Source: Bombyx mori (Eukaryota > Arthropoda > Insecta > Lepidoptera > Bombycidae). Taken from it: a stretch of DNA of 64,000 nt. The translations under genes and the position numbers were made by a program. The notes under the pieces are model-generated. The model worked only from the letters and a program-made list of their open reading frames with translations, had not been told where the DNA came from and searched no databases. Positions 21,084 to 32,780 of the stretch are shown here, in pieces; position 1 is the first letter of the stretch; the number at the start of each line of letters is the position of its first letter. The DNA is taken from assembly GCF_030269925.1 (NCBI RefSeq), contig NC_085123.1, positions 3,968,001 to 4,032,000 of the forward strand, in the 5' to 3' direction.

Positions 21084-22237
21084 TAATTTCGGTGTTATCG
21101 TATTAAACTAAGTACCTACATTACAAATATTCGTAATACTCTCTATATATGTATAATAAGTCTTTGGGTCCTGTAGCATAATCTTGTCCCATAGTATAGT
21201 CCTATGTAATCCTGTTTTGGAACCAGTTGACCGTGTCAGATTTGTTACCGTAGAATAATTCGGAGCTAATAATTGTTATTTTGTTTATTACATATATGTT
21301 TTCGTTTGAGCATCACAAAAAACATCTAGGTTTTTATGAAAACTACATTTAAAAGATAGGATTCGATTTAAAATTAGTGTTGTAATTTCAATAATATTTC
21401 GCTACAGTGATCGAGGGTTACAATAAAATCAGAATTTCTCTCAACGAATGCCTGTGAAATTAATTAAAAAATCAACACAGAAGCAACCCTAGGGCAGGCC
21501 TAGTATCTTTATAATATTGCTATAAAGCATCTATCAATTGTCTTTTAAGTTTCCGTCGGACCCTTAATCTCATTCGAGTCCAGAGACACATTGATAACTA
21601 TTATATACCTGATCCGTTCTAATACTCTCGGGCCAAGTTAGAGTATCACGACCGATAAACCGCTAAACTAAAGGACATATTGGCCCGAAATCACACAAGT
21701 CTCCCGTGACCGATTCCTAGAAGGGGTGAGCACGAAAAGATTACGCTGTGAAAAAAAAAAAGGTAAACATAAAAAAAAAAGCGAATCGAATTTGACAAAT
21801 GCATGTTTTGGGGGCACGCGACACGCGATCTGACACGCGCTGCGCTAACGTCGCCATACGAGTGTGTGTGTTTTTCGGTGAAATCAAGAATTTTAATGGT
21901 GTTTCACGCAGTTTTAACGCTTCGTATGTTATACGGTTAACAGCCTACACCCCTGAACCTTGTCACACTTGCTAACATAGCTAAACATGCGATTAAGAAA
22001 AAGGAAATGCGATCGTATACGTTTGTGGTAAGGTTGAATATTGAATCGCTTTGAAAACATTAAGTTTTTCATCCGTAAAGAGTAACAGTAGTTACACTTA
22101 ATTTCCGATACGTTTCGTGATTCTCATCCGCCAAGTTCATCACTTAAGTATGCCTCTCAATTCCGTTATTATGAAACTATATACACAAATCTGACATCTA
22201 TTGTTGTTTATTTGTTGCTTTAATTTTTATGGTTAAC
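21084..22237. other. No recognisable gene
   Basis: Unassigned AT-rich DNA with a somewhat GC-richer patch at 21810-21870 (GCGACACGCGATCTGACACG). I see nothing I can name. Confidence 0.45.
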
Positions 22238-22440
22238 TAGCGACCCGCCCTCGCTTCGCTTCGGAAACTGTAATTTGAAGATTTAAGCATACATAGGGAC
22301 AGACAGATATAGGGACAGAGAAAGCGACTTTGTTTTATACTATGTTGTAGTGATGTTATGTATTGATGTGATGTATGTTCTTTACAGAACCTATTACGAG
22401 CGTATGCCAAGTAAACTGCTTGCTTCTGCAATATTAAATG
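22234..22440 (+). repeat. Dispersed repeat (ACTAGCGACCCGCCCTCGC family)
   Basis: Begins ACTAGCGACCCGCCCTCGC and later has AGATTTAAGCATACATAGGG and AAAGCGACTTTGTTTTATAC. Compared with the copy at 49.25 kb it lacks the middle section. I cannot classify the family; it may be a SINE or CR1-like tail. Confidence 0.55.
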
Positions 22441-22806
22441 ATTGAATGGCGTGATTTTATAGAGTGCAGTTAGGCATAGCTGGATTTGTAAACCGTAGAA
22501 CTATTGAGCGGGTGTACAACAACAGATCTCTGTAGTCGTATAAATGTGTGAGTTAGGAATTGTGGTGTTTTGTAATGTAGTATCTTGACTTTTAGGGGCC
22601 GCACCGGTAGCGAGATTATGAAGGGGACGATGATAACTAGCTTTTGGTGCCACGATTAATTAAATTCAATTATTATTATTACACATTCGTAGTAGCATCC
22701 ACGTTATGAGGTTTACGGGCACTGTTAGCTCCCAGTCCGTCTGAACTCAACTTATCTGCCCGTTCGGCCAATACAAAGACTTTTGTCCCTACCTGGCCTA
22801 CCCATT

Positions 22807-23056
22807 TTACTGGTGGTAGGACCTCTTGAGAGTCCGCGCGAGTAGGTACCACTACCCTGCCTATATCTGCCGTGAAGCAGTAACGCGTTTCGGTTTGAAG
22901 TGTGGGGCAGCCGTTGTAACTATACTTGAGACCTTAGAACTTATATCTCAAGGTGGGTGGCGCATTTACGTTGTAGATGTCTATGGGCTCCAGTAACCAC
23001 TTAAAATCAGGTGGGCTGTGAGCTCGTCTAACCCATCTAAGCAATAAAAAATAAAA
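22807..23056 (+). repeat. Bm1 SINE, headless copy
   Basis: TTACTGGTGGTAGGACC start, full body, AGCAATAAAAAATAAAAA end. No tRNA-like head. Confidence 0.92.
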
Positions 23057-23063
23057 ACCTGCT

Positions 23064-23190
23064 TACTTAGGCTCAATCTGAAAGGATTTGCCAACACTGG
23101 CGTTATCAAGACTTCTACCACCGGATCGGAATCGCGACCCACTGAGAAGATCCAACGAGAAAGTCAACGGGTTGTGTCTATGTGACAAAA
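23064..23190 (-). repeat. Family A LINE tail, fragment
   Basis: Keeps TTGCCAACACTGGCGTTATC and CTACCACCGGATCGGAATCG, then a degraded hairpin GACCCACTGAGAAGATCC-AACG. It abuts the Bm1 copy on its left. Confidence 0.65.
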
Positions 23191-23529
23191 ACTTCCTAGT
23201 TCACTCATGAACACACTCATTCAAACCGACAGCTGTACAATGTATCAAAAGTTAACCGAGTACAAAAAGCGTCTTACTATTTTTATTTTTAAACACAAAG
23301 TCACTCCCTACTGGGCGTGTGAGGAAATGGCCCTTGAAATTGGCTGCCAGCCGGTTGCGTTTTGCGCACCTTGCGACTTGACTAATACTCATTATTACGT
23401 GAGTTTTTTTTTTTGGGGGGCTCTTGTCACTTATTTTGTGTAACGAGATCCTTATTAGAAATGTTAAATTCGGTGCCAATGTCCTCTGTAATAGGACCAT
23501 TTATTATTTGTTATTGAATTCACATATTT

Positions 23530-23720
23530 TTTTTTTTTTTTGGAACGAATTTCCTTATGGGACGATGCGGACGGGGAGAAAACGTCCGTAACGTAAGATT
23601 TTTATTAGTTATGTATAGTCTTAGTATGATGGCTATACAGTGTCTAATGTATAGTCTACGTGATGACGGTTATTATTATTATTCATATAAATAGCTGTTT
23701 CTTTGTATATTATTATTATA
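23530..23720 (+). repeat. LINE ORF2 end remnant (WNE-PYGMMRR type)
   Basis: TTTTTTGGAACGAATTTCCT and CGTCCGTAACGTAAGATTTT match, in reverse orientation, the block at 36.19-36.31 kb, which encodes RTADVFWNEVPYGMMRR. The frame is degraded here. A trinucleotide-like TTATTATTATTATTC stretch follows. Confidence 0.5.
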
Positions 23721-23740
23721 ATATAGCTAATGAATTTAAA

Positions 23741-23900
23741 ACAGGATCGGAATAACGACCCGCTGATAAACCCAGCTGGCTGATGTTATGTGTTAGGTTT
23801 CACATCGAACTCCTTCTCCTTGTGCTTAAGCTGCAGGTGTATCTTCAAGGACCTTTCTAGAGCTAAGGAGAAGCTCAGCAGGATAAAGGCGGTAAAGATC
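23741..23900 (-). repeat. Family G LINE, diverged 3' part
   Basis: GGATCGGAATAACGACCCGC and TAGGTTTCACATCGAACTCC match the end of ORF2 and the 3' hairpin region of the 6.8-kb element, with many changes. Confidence 0.5.
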
Positions 23901-24064
23901 TACCTGTCAATAGACTCCGGTAAATGCCCACGATCACGTGAGCTCTTCGTGATGGGCTTTTCTTCCGTCTGTCTACGCTTATTAGAAAGAAAAAAAACAC
24001 ACAATGTTAAACATGTATGCGGCCACATTAATCAAATTGTCACTTTTTATTCAACTATCTGAGA

Positions 24065-24555
24065 AAGCGATGCAATTAATACTCTATTGTAACAATTATG
24101 CAATTAATAATTGTTCGTGTCGTGTACAAATGCAACATAGTTGCGTTAAAAGGTCAAAGCTGTATTGAGTCATTGAGGAAAACATACACATGCTATGTTT
24201 TTTTTTTTATATTCACTCAGTCTTGCATTTAATTTGGGGACTAAAGAACCAAATTAAAGGGAAATGAAAAATCAATCTATCTTCTATCTTTATATGTGTG
24301 TTCATAAGTCATTCAATCGATTGTGAAGAAACTGGATATACTTATTACGCAGTTGTAGATGGTGATCCAGGGAAGGTTGAACTATAGTAAATATATTAAT
24401 TATAATTAATACCACTAATGTACCACATGCGGCAAGTTTATAGTATCAAGAAATCAATGCTATTCATACAATTAGCGATATTCGAAACGGAGCGGGTTCT
24501 ACTGGTTAAATAATAAAAGAAAATAAATGTAACATACAATAAAATGTGTCATTGT
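24065..24555. other. No recognisable feature
   Basis: AT-rich DNA with no motif or repeat that I can assign. Confidence 0.45.
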
Positions 24556-24596
24556 TTTTTTTTTTTTTTTATATAGAATTTCAGCGGTCGTCTTCT

Positions 24597-24875
24597 TTAG
24601 CGTTTTTCTTTTTTGATATACTTCTTGTAGGGTTCAAAATGCTCTGTGACGGATGGACCTTTCTTAGTTGGTTCATCTTCTTTTTTTTTAACAAGCGACA
24701 CGATATTCTCTGCTAAGCAGAAAACCGTGGCTGCAATTGACCCTGTATTGGAGGTACACCAAATGCCGCAAAGAATTGGTAGTCCGAGATGTAAAGTAAT
24801 CGTGGTCTTAACGATAAGAAGCCTAGTATAATTCGTCTTGAGCGATCCGAATGTGCCGGTGTTCAAATCAAGCAT
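24597..24875 (-). CDS. Small open frame with membrane segment, unidentified
   Basis: A 92-codon frame with an ATG at 24875 and a stop at 24597. Residues about 18-60 (RLLIVKTTITLHLGLPILCG onward to CLAENIVSLV) are hydrophobic enough for one or two membrane spans. The tail is charged and Lys-rich (VKKKEDEPTKKGPS, YKKYIKKEKR). About 40 nt after the stop comes a run of about 18 A on the coding strand with no clear AATAAA before it, which would fit a retroposed copy. I found no target duplication. I do not recognise the protein. It could be a real small gene, a processed pseudogene or chance. Confidence 0.3.
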   Translation of the reverse strand: MLDLNTGTFGSLKTNYTRLLIVKTTITLHLGLPILCGIWCTSNTGSIAATVFCLAENIVSLVKKKEDEPTKKGPSVTEHFEPYKKYIKKEKR

Positions 24876-25734
24876 GCGTATATATTTTTTTCCTGAACTA
24901 GGTATTTAACACGTGCTCTCGATTTTCTTTCACTATGAAGGTATAGTACCTATCGTAGTAAAATAAATAATAAGTTTAAAATCTTATTGTTTTTCTTTCG
25001 ATACAATATATGAAAAAGTTGAGAAACGCTGGATTTATATCGTTTCTAATAATAAACAAACTCCCGCAGCATGTGTTAATTGAGATATTTATTGGAAACA
25101 AACAAAGAGCCTTGCGATGGTTATTGTGTCCTTAAAGTCATATCACACCCTCGATTCGTTGAAGATCTTTAAAGTGGAATTCGCAATGCAGTTTTGTTTG
25201 TACAAAACAATTTGCTTTTGTCGATTCTGCATTGAACGAGTTGGTTTATTTAACTGTCTCTAAAAGAGGGCGCGCTTGTTGATAATTTATGTTTGTGCCA
25301 TTCAAGCCAGAGCTCCCCACGCGACCTACCCTTTATTGATGTACTTTTGACTGCCCGTGATTTCTGTTTATTAACCCTTTTAACTTTGTTATCATTGTTT
25401 GTTGCGTTGTTCAGTAAGAATACTTTGTTTGTTATTGAAACTATTTTACAACGGCTTTATCTCGCATGGCGGTGGTCGTGATTTACGAATACTGAAAAAT
25501 GTATAATATTATTATTCGAAACATCAGTAATAATATAATAACACTAAAATGCGTTAAAATAGTTTTAATTATTCGTACGGTTCGTGAAAACTAAAGAAAA
25601 TAGTATAATACTTTGTTAGTTATATGTAAATAGCTTATAGATAGCAGTGATAAATACAAGAATAGAAAACATTCTATGTTCAAATGTTATTTTAGAGGAA
25701 TTGTTTTCTTTCGTTGGTGGCCTATGGGAATATA

Positions 25735-25845
25735 ACAGCTGGTATCTTGGACTGGTTGATGAGCTCACGGGCTCAAACAGAGAATTACTAACACTGGCCC
25801 TAGCAAGAGCAATGCTTCGCAGAATCTTCGTGGATACCGATGTCC
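25735..25845 (-). repeat. Family A LINE tail, short fragment
   Basis: Contains GAGCTCACGGGCTCAAACAG, CTAACACTGGCCCTAGCAAG and GCTTCGCAGAATC, then leaves the consensus before the hairpin. Confidence 0.6.
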
Positions 25846-25889
25846 ATTAAAGTTGCAAATCTTAAAGTTGCTAGTCTGTACTAATATAA

Positions 25890-26121
25890 TCAACATGAGT
25901 ATCTCCGATTTTGACGAAATTTCCACGCTTCCGAATCCGCTGCCGGAAGGCTAGTTATTATAAAGCGACTGCCCATCCATTTGAACCGGAATTTTCTACG
26001 GCAGAAATAGGCAAGATCATTTCCGTGCCGTATGAAAGTTGGACAAATAAATATCGAATCCTCTTTGGTCGTAATACAATTTATGAACAGGCCGAAAAAA
26101 GAAAGATTGCCGTTGATTAAA
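25890..26121 (+). pseudogene. Short protein-like frame, possibly a retrocopy
   Basis: The frame ending TAA at 26119-26121 encodes ASYYKATAHPFEPEFSTAEI, then GKIISVPYESWTNKYRILFG, ending EQAEKRKIAVD; it looks like real protein rather than repeat. Upstream, ATG at 25893 opens MSISDFDEISTLPNPLPEG in another frame, so the two might be one short protein split by a frameshift. No introns or splice signals are evident. I do not recognise the family. Confidence 0.25.
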
Positions 26122-26124
26122 AAT

Positions 26125-28063
26125 TAATATGTTTTTAAAAATAGAACTTTAACAATGAATTGTACTTTTTTTTTGTAAATCTTATTGCCGTTCAAGCACT
26201 TCACCCATTTGCCCGTAACAAGGTTTTATTTTGTCATAGATTATCTCGTTCTTAGCTCGGAAGATGTCCGAGTAAACTGTCAAGATAAACATTCAAAATC
26301 GGATCGGTCATAGTTGCGTTTCGTGTGACTAATCGATTTCGTATAAAGCACATTTTTTTGTTGGAGCAAGAAATACGGCAATTGTTTTTGCTTCGCCACC
26401 GACCGACGCGAAAACTCGGACGGTCACAGTCGCTACCCGCTTTCCAAATTTGAATATCTTCGCCATATTTTTTTTTGTTTTTTTCTTTTTTTTTTTAAAC
26501 TAAATTGGACCTTGCTAATGTTTCGTTTGGCTTGAGAAGTGGTTTTGGGTATTGCGTAACGCTGACCTTTTTGGTTTTAACGTGATTATTTGTTATTTTA
26601 AAGATTCATATTTGTAGTAAGTATTTTTTATATTTTTTTATTTCTATTCACTATGGTGCCTAATTGTATGACTGCGGAAAATATGGTTTGTATTTTTTTA
26701 GACAGCTTACCTACTTAAAAGCGGTATGTATGTCAACTCATTTTTTTATTTAATTATTAACATAATGCGACAAGTAATCCAACGAACATTAAATAAATTA
26801 AGGAATTGAAAATAATAATCATTCTATGTCGCTGGTTTGATAAGAAAATTCTACAAATATGTACGTGTTTACTGGAAAACACGTATCACTCAATGAATGA
26901 TTTAATTAGCTCTCGATAGACGTATTCAACAAATTAATCATTAACATAAATAATGTATGTGTTAATATTGTAATCAGGACGTTGACTGTTTGAAGAGCAC
27001 TCACTTATTGACGTACTAATAATTCACAACAATTCCAAGGATAATGTCACGAAGATATTAATAACAAATCGAATTTAGAATCGAAGCCAATCCGACAAAG
27101 ATTTACGAAAATCAATTTATTTATTTAAAAAAAAAAACATCTAGAATTGTTACATCTATCGGTCCCGCTGCAGAGGCGTACGACCCGAGAAACTAGTTTG
27201 TATAAATAATAACTTAACACATTACCATTGTAATTTATTGCGTCTCGAAAAAAAAAAAAAAACACATCTATTGATATATCTATTATGATTGAAAAAAAAA
27301 TAAAGAAAAAAAAAACGAAGTAGGAATACGCATCATAAAACCGAAACGAAAAACACAAAGAGCTCGATGCATCGAAGCATGCGTCATCTACAAAACATTT
27401 AACATCCTAATTTCGTGGGTAACACCTCAGCGCCAGTGCCGACAAAAGAATCGATATAATCTGTATTATAGACAGCGGAGCAGAGTCCGCGCACAGCGGG
27501 CGACCTTCCCGCGCATTTTCGAACTTACATTTGGATTATGCTCGTTATCCTCTTAGCACCTTACCCGACGTTTATTTTTTTATTAATACATAATTTATTC
27601 AAACGAGAACTCGGGAATATTTCGGGAATAATACGTTCGATATTACAATGGCGATATATTACGAGTGGAAGGATGTGTAGGGCTTGAACGAAGGAATGGT
27701 CATCATTTCATTACTCGTTTAGAATCACAGTGAAAATGAATCGATACGATGTTTTAATAAGTTTTTTTTTTATATTGCATTATTGATGTCTTACGATGAT
27801 TAATTAAACTTATCGGTTGATTAGCGTTTTGTTTAGCTATCAGCTCTGAAATAACATTAACTTTTGAATTATTTTATTTGGTTGTTACTTTTTGAATGCA
27901 TTGCTAATCCTGCACCGATGCTTTTATAGTACTGTTTTTAATTGTACCGGTCGTGACTTAGCGACGGTTGTGAGTTGACCGATGCGATTGATAACTGAAA
28001 GACAATCAATTGAGAACGTTTACAAATTGTTTCCTTTTTGTGTTTTAGATTTCATCAATTTTG
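26125..28063. other. No gene recognised; GC-rich patch at 27.46 kb
   Basis: Long AT-rich stretch with many poly-A and poly-T runs. A compact GC-rich patch at 27465-27530 (GACAGCGGAGCAGAGTCCGC and GGGCGACCTTCCCGCGC) stands out and could be a conserved non-coding element; no function can be assigned. Confidence 0.4.
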
Positions 28064-28461
28064 CCTTTTTTTATTGCTTAAGTGAGCGGACTAGCTCACG
28101 GCTCACTTGATGTTAAGTGGTTACCGGACCCCATAGACATCTACAACGTAAATGCCGCCACCCACCTTGAGAAATGAATTGTAACTTTTAACTGCTCTGC
28201 CCTTCAAACCAAAACGCATTACTGCTTCACGGCAGAAATAGGCGGGGTGGTGGTACCTACCCACGCGGGCTCACAAGACGTCCTACCACCAGTAATTACG
28301 CAAATTCAATATCATTTTGCGGGTTTGATTTTATTACACGATGTTATTCCTTTACCGTGGAAGTCAATCGCGAACATTTGCTAAGTACGTATTTCATTGA
28401 AAAAATTGGTACCGGTAAAAATGCACCGGACGTCTTATCCTTTAGGCCACGACGACTTCAA
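28064..28461 (-). repeat. Bm1 SINE, nearly full length with head
   Basis: Reversed copy running from poly-T through the body, the ATTATTTGCG-like linker and the tRNA-like head (box A region in TCCTTTAGGCCACGACGAC). A piece of the head between the B-box side and the GGTACC word is deleted. Confidence 0.88.
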
Positions 28462-28862
28462 TACAATACATTTACAGTAAGGTAACAACATATATTAGAG
28501 TCCGTACAATGATCGAAATCGGACAATAGTCATTAAATAGGCACACAAGCATGTAAAAATATAAACAATTATTACCTGGAACACCATTATCAGCGCGTGT
28601 CCTAAGCGACTAATATACATGCATTATTTTAGAATTAACTTAACCCGGCCAAGATTTATCGGTGCTTTGTTGGATATTAATAAATTTTCACCGTTTGAAT
28701 TGGACTTATTTTACTATTTTCATAATTGATTTAATTTATTTATGCGTAACAATTTTTTTTGTTTTAAAATAGATATTAGTTTTGTAAAATTTAACGCGGC
28801 GTATTTAAAAAAATAACTTTCCGAATGCCGATTTGTTTCCCTACTTATTCGCTGGTAAACGA
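28462..28862. other. No recognisable feature
   Basis: AT-rich spacer between a Bm1 copy and two LINE tails. Confidence 0.45.
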
Positions 28863-29012
28863 AAGGACCATTCCAGCTTTTCGTGGACTGACAGGTGGGC
28901 TCACGGGCTCATCCTGAGAGAATTTACTAAGACTGGCCCTAGCAAGAGCAGTGCTTTGCAAAATCTACCAGCGGATTGGAATCGCGATCCACTGAAAAGA
29001 TCCGACGAGTCT
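28863..29012 (-). repeat. Family A LINE tail
   Basis: GCTCACGGGCTCATCCTGAG, CTAAGACTGGCCCTAGCAAG and a degraded hairpin GATCCACTGAAAAGATCC. It is followed at once by a family G tail. Confidence 0.7.
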
Positions 29013-29024
29013 TAGTCAATTGAA

Positions 29025-29245
29025 AGATTACTGGTGGCCCGGAGGCCTTTCCTGTTTCACCAGGACAGGTGGGCGAGCAGAGGCTCAGCCAGGAGGAGTG
29101 GGATTTGCTAACAACTGCCCGAGCGCCTCCGAAGGAGACCTAACAACTCAAGAGCAATTGCTTCGCGAATGAATCTACTATCGGATCGGAATCGCGACCC
29201 GCTGAGAAGATCCGGCAAGAAAATCAGCGGGCTATTCTTATATTG
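29025..29245 (-). repeat. Family G LINE tail
   Basis: TTACTGGTGGCCCGGAGGCC through GATCGGAATCGCGACCCGC. Its hairpin is intact: CCCGCTGA (29198-29205) pairs with TCAGCGGG (29224-29231). Confidence 0.85.
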
Positions 29246-29249
29246 CGAA

Positions 29250-30970
29250 CCACATACATACATACCGCGTTCGTTCATTCGACCGGAAAAACATTAACAT
29301 ACAATCACGTAATAAGTCATCTATTACGTCGTAAAGAAAACCTTTTTATTCTCACATTCCGATAAATAAATAAGCGAAGCTGTAATTGGAAACTAATTTT
29401 TTATAATTACAATATTTATATGTGAGATTTTCTCATACTTTTTGTATATACTTCTTTTATTTATAAGCGCTTTATGTAGTTGAAACGGCAACAATTGTGC
29501 TTTGAAACGGGTTTGCGATTTACCGGCTTAAATTTATAACTGAAAATCGAACATTGCCATTCATATTTTAAATTTATAACAAAATTAAAAACTATCTGAT
29601 TCAAATCTTTAAACTAACCTATGAATTTTTAATAGAGCAGGTATGTACCGTACTATGACTTTGCATTTTTAAAAGTACAACACTGGTTAGTGTGTGTTGC
29701 TACTGAATAAAAAACCTCCACAGTAAATATCGCGCGAAACCATAAAAGAAAAAGAAACAAACATGGCCACTATTTAAAAAAATATATTGTATTCTTATTA
29801 TTTCTATTAGTAATAGTCTTCTATTCTATCTATTTTAATGAGGTGACTCCTTCTTAAGGGCTTCCTGAAATCGTATGTCTATTTTTCACAGCATTTTTTT
29901 TATTAAAAAAGTAAAAAAAATTGCCGCGTTTCAAATCTATGTATATAGTTTCTACGACAAATACAATGAATTGACATTTTCGAATGTAGTAATTTATTTA
30001 TGCATTGAATCTATTTATAATAGTACTTCTATTAGAAAATAGTTATGTAGTATGTATTTATTGTAATAGTGTATTGGTGCAGTAGTAACCTTACTTGATA
30101 TGTTCCCGTCGGAAAATAACGCCATTTTTTTTTTCGAAAAACAACTTTCAACTGAAACCGTTTTTTTTGTAATTATAAAACATTGACAATATTTAAGACA
30201 GATACAATTGATATTTATAGTTTGAGACAAGTGCTTAATTTTCAGTCATCGAAGAAAATTAATTGAAGGCATAAACTACAACGTAATTAAATGAAATTAG
30301 GATCGCGTGTACACAAACCATAGTTTGAGTTTATGTTTTTTTTTTTTTTAAATTGCGAAAGAACTCTAGGAATCGATTTCATAAGATTATAGATCTATCA
30401 CTGTTCACAGATCGCCGATACACAAAACCTTTTTAATATCTCAAGGCCGGCTCGTCTCTTCGCAACCGGATACCTTTGCAAAATCTAAATAACCAAATTT
30501 GTTAAGAAACCGTGAAGCGAACGATTTTTTACGGTGTTTTTTTTTTTGGCGATTTCTATTAATCCGCCGAACGGGACCGCAGTTCTGTGGCCGATTTTAT
30601 TCAATTTAATCGTGATTTATTTTCGATTTAATCATTTTCGGCGCTTTGTCGACAACAAAAAGTAAGAATGAGCCGTTTGCCGTTCGAATTCACTTTTTAT
30701 AGTTGTCAAAGCAAACGGCCCCACAACAACTACTTACCTAACGCTAAAATGCTATGCGCTACGGAAGTTTTATTCTGTTGTCAACTGATTAATATTGAGA
30801 GATGTTTTATATTTTTTGCTAATGAATTAACTTAGTTAATCTTGGTACTTAATTAGAACGAGCGCTTGAAATTGACACGTTACAATTGAAATAATTTTTG
30901 TTGAGGCCTAAATCGAATTAAAGTTAACGTGCCCCCTAAATTCTTAATAAGCTGCATATAAATAATTTAT
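29250..30970. other. Repeat-poor, unassigned DNA
   Basis: I see no mobile element here. The part at 30390-30735 is a mix of GC-rich words and homeodomain-like ATTA sites and holds an inverted pair GCCGTTTGC (30672-30680) and GCAAACGGC (30711-30719). It resembles conserved regulatory DNA, but this is only an impression. Confidence 0.35.
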
Positions 30971-30977
30971 CACACAC

Positions 30978-31284
30978 CTTTACTGCTTCCTCCGTCCTCG
31001 TTGGAGTCTTCGCTGGGCGGTCCGTGTGGAGCTCTTGTAGGTAGCGGATGTGGTAGTCTTGGTCTTGCCAGGAACGGTGGAGGTACACCGAAAAAGGGTA
31101 GGAAGGGTGGCCAAGGCGGTCGGGGAGCGAGCTGCGCCGCGGCCGCCGCATACAGTTGTAGCGGCGCCGGCAGCCCGCCCTCTAGCACCATGCCGCCGCC
31201 GCCGCCGACCCGCGCGCCCTTCGATATCTTGACTGCCGATAGCGCGGAAGCCAGCACACCGCTCACCGACGGAGCACTGCGCTT
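30978..31284 (-). CDS. Candidate host exon, Pro/Ala-rich protein
   Basis: A GC-rich open frame of 102 codons on the minus strand, ending at a good donor, AAAG|GTGTGTG (30978/30977). It encodes KRSAPSVSGVLASALSAVKI, a Gly run, then MVLEGGLPAPLQLYAAAAAQ, LAPRPPWPPFLPFFGVPPPF and an acidic end SEDSNEDGGSSKG. The upstream border is unclear: TTAG at 31285-31288 could be an acceptor but lacks a pyrimidine tract, so the exon may start at the in-frame ATG at 31191 after a GGC repeat. Pro/Ala-rich stretches followed by an acidic Ser patch are common in N-terminal parts of developmental transcription factors, but no DNA-binding domain lies in this window. The setting is the most repeat-poor part of the window. 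The identity is unknown. Confidence 0.42.
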
Positions 31285-31527
31285 CTAACATTCTCGATTG
31301 TCATTTTCGGTGCATACATACGTACGTACATACGCGACGAAATGTTTTATTTTTTTTCAATTTTTTTTTCTATTCACCAAAAAAAATCGGCAAAGGGTTA
31401 TTTATTATTGATGATACAATCTAACATTCTCGATTGTCATTTTCGGTGCAAACATATGCGAGGAAATGTTTTTTTTTTTTTCTATTCACGACAAAAAACG
31501 GCAAAGGTTTATTTATTATTGCGAATA
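31283..31527. repeat. Imperfect tandem duplication
   Basis: CTAACATTCTCGATTGTCATT-type block plus TTTTCGGTGCA, a poly-T, TCTATTCAC and GGCAAAGG-TTTATTTATTATTG occurs twice (31285-31421 and 31422-31527). The second unit is shorter. The first unit begins exactly at the edge of the candidate exon. Confidence 0.7.
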
Positions 31528-31559
31528 CAAAAATAAATAATAATAATCACCAGCACTGA

Positions 31560-31745
31560 TTTATGTTCATGTCACTGTGAGTCCGGATGATCGGCACGTT
31601 TACATACGGTTCGCAGTCTGCCGCGGGTGCATGAGTGTGGTCGCCTCGTGACGCGCCAGGCCCGGCACTGAGATGGCGCGCCGGCCGCTGGGCGGAGCGT
31701 CGGCCCCCGGTCCCCCACCCGACCACAAATTAATTCTCCGCCTCC
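31560..31745. other. GC-rich island near candidate exon
   Basis: CpG-rich patch (GGCGCGCCGGCCGCTGGGCG) in an AT-rich surrounding, about 300 bp upstream of the minus-strand exon. It contains a 40-codon plus-strand frame that I do not call. It may be promoter-proximal or 5' UTR sequence of the gene on the minus strand. Confidence 0.3.
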
Positions 31746-32780
31746 TTCATATTATAGATTTATTCTTCCGACGGTACATCGCCCACGGCTGCTAAACGCT
31801 TTCGAACCTTATGCCGCAAAGTTACAGATCTGTATTGAATAACGGGTTGTAAATTAAGGGCAGACATGCATTGACTTAACTGTGCCGCAGACGACAAGCG
31901 ATCTCGATTGAAAGCGAGCTCTGTGTCGTAGGGACAGAGCCTATTTTTCTGTACAGTCTTAACCGACTTTGGATTTATAGGTTTCCTATATGTTTGTGCA
32001 GGCTTGTGGGGTTTTCATAATCTTTTTTAGCCGCATGGCGTTGTGAGAGTACATATAGGTAGATACAGTTGAAAGATTCTTCAATATGTCACTGTATCTA
32101 ATGTAAACATACATGTACATATTTATTTGACGCCGTCTCATTATGAAACAGGTAGGTGATATAGAAAAAAAAATAGCTGTAGTTCCGTACTGAATTAAGC
32201 TTTATTGCGAATTGTCTTCAGTTGAATTTTGTCTAGCAAGATTCAATCTAAATATCTGTATCGGAAGTTAATCGTAATAAAGCATCCATATACAAAACCT
32301 AATATTGAATGTTGACGTTTTATTTTGCGAGTCACAATTAGATAGTTTCCCTAATCTCCTACATACTTCATTTTTATACCATTAACTCAAATAAATAAGT
32401 AATGCTTTATTAGTTATATCTTAAAGGATGCATCTAATTAGAAGTTGACGTTTAATTTAAAAATGGCGGCCATACTTTTGACAGCTGATACACTGACGGA
32501 CGGGTAATCTACGTCAAACGTACATAACGTGAAAGGCGGTCATTATCCACGTACAATAGTATTACGTAAAACTAGATTACGGGGACGTCCGCCTAATGAC
32601 AGACAAAACTATCAATCATAAAGAATTAACACGTTTCTTAACGTATATTTTTTGACGTTGATGAATCATAAGCGACCGAAAGGCAATCAATTTCACGAGC
32701 AATTCCTTATTCCATTAAATGAAAAAAAAAAAAAAAGTAATAACGTAATTGACATAAATAATAATAAAATATGTCGTGAG
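31746..32780. other. No recognisable feature
   Basis: AT-rich, repeat-poor DNA with no clear motif. Confidence 0.4.

Noticed and set aside
31673..31795. A 40-codon plus-strand frame starting MARRPLGGASAPG
   Set aside because: Too short, GC-driven composition and no splice or homology support; kept only as part of a GC-rich island.
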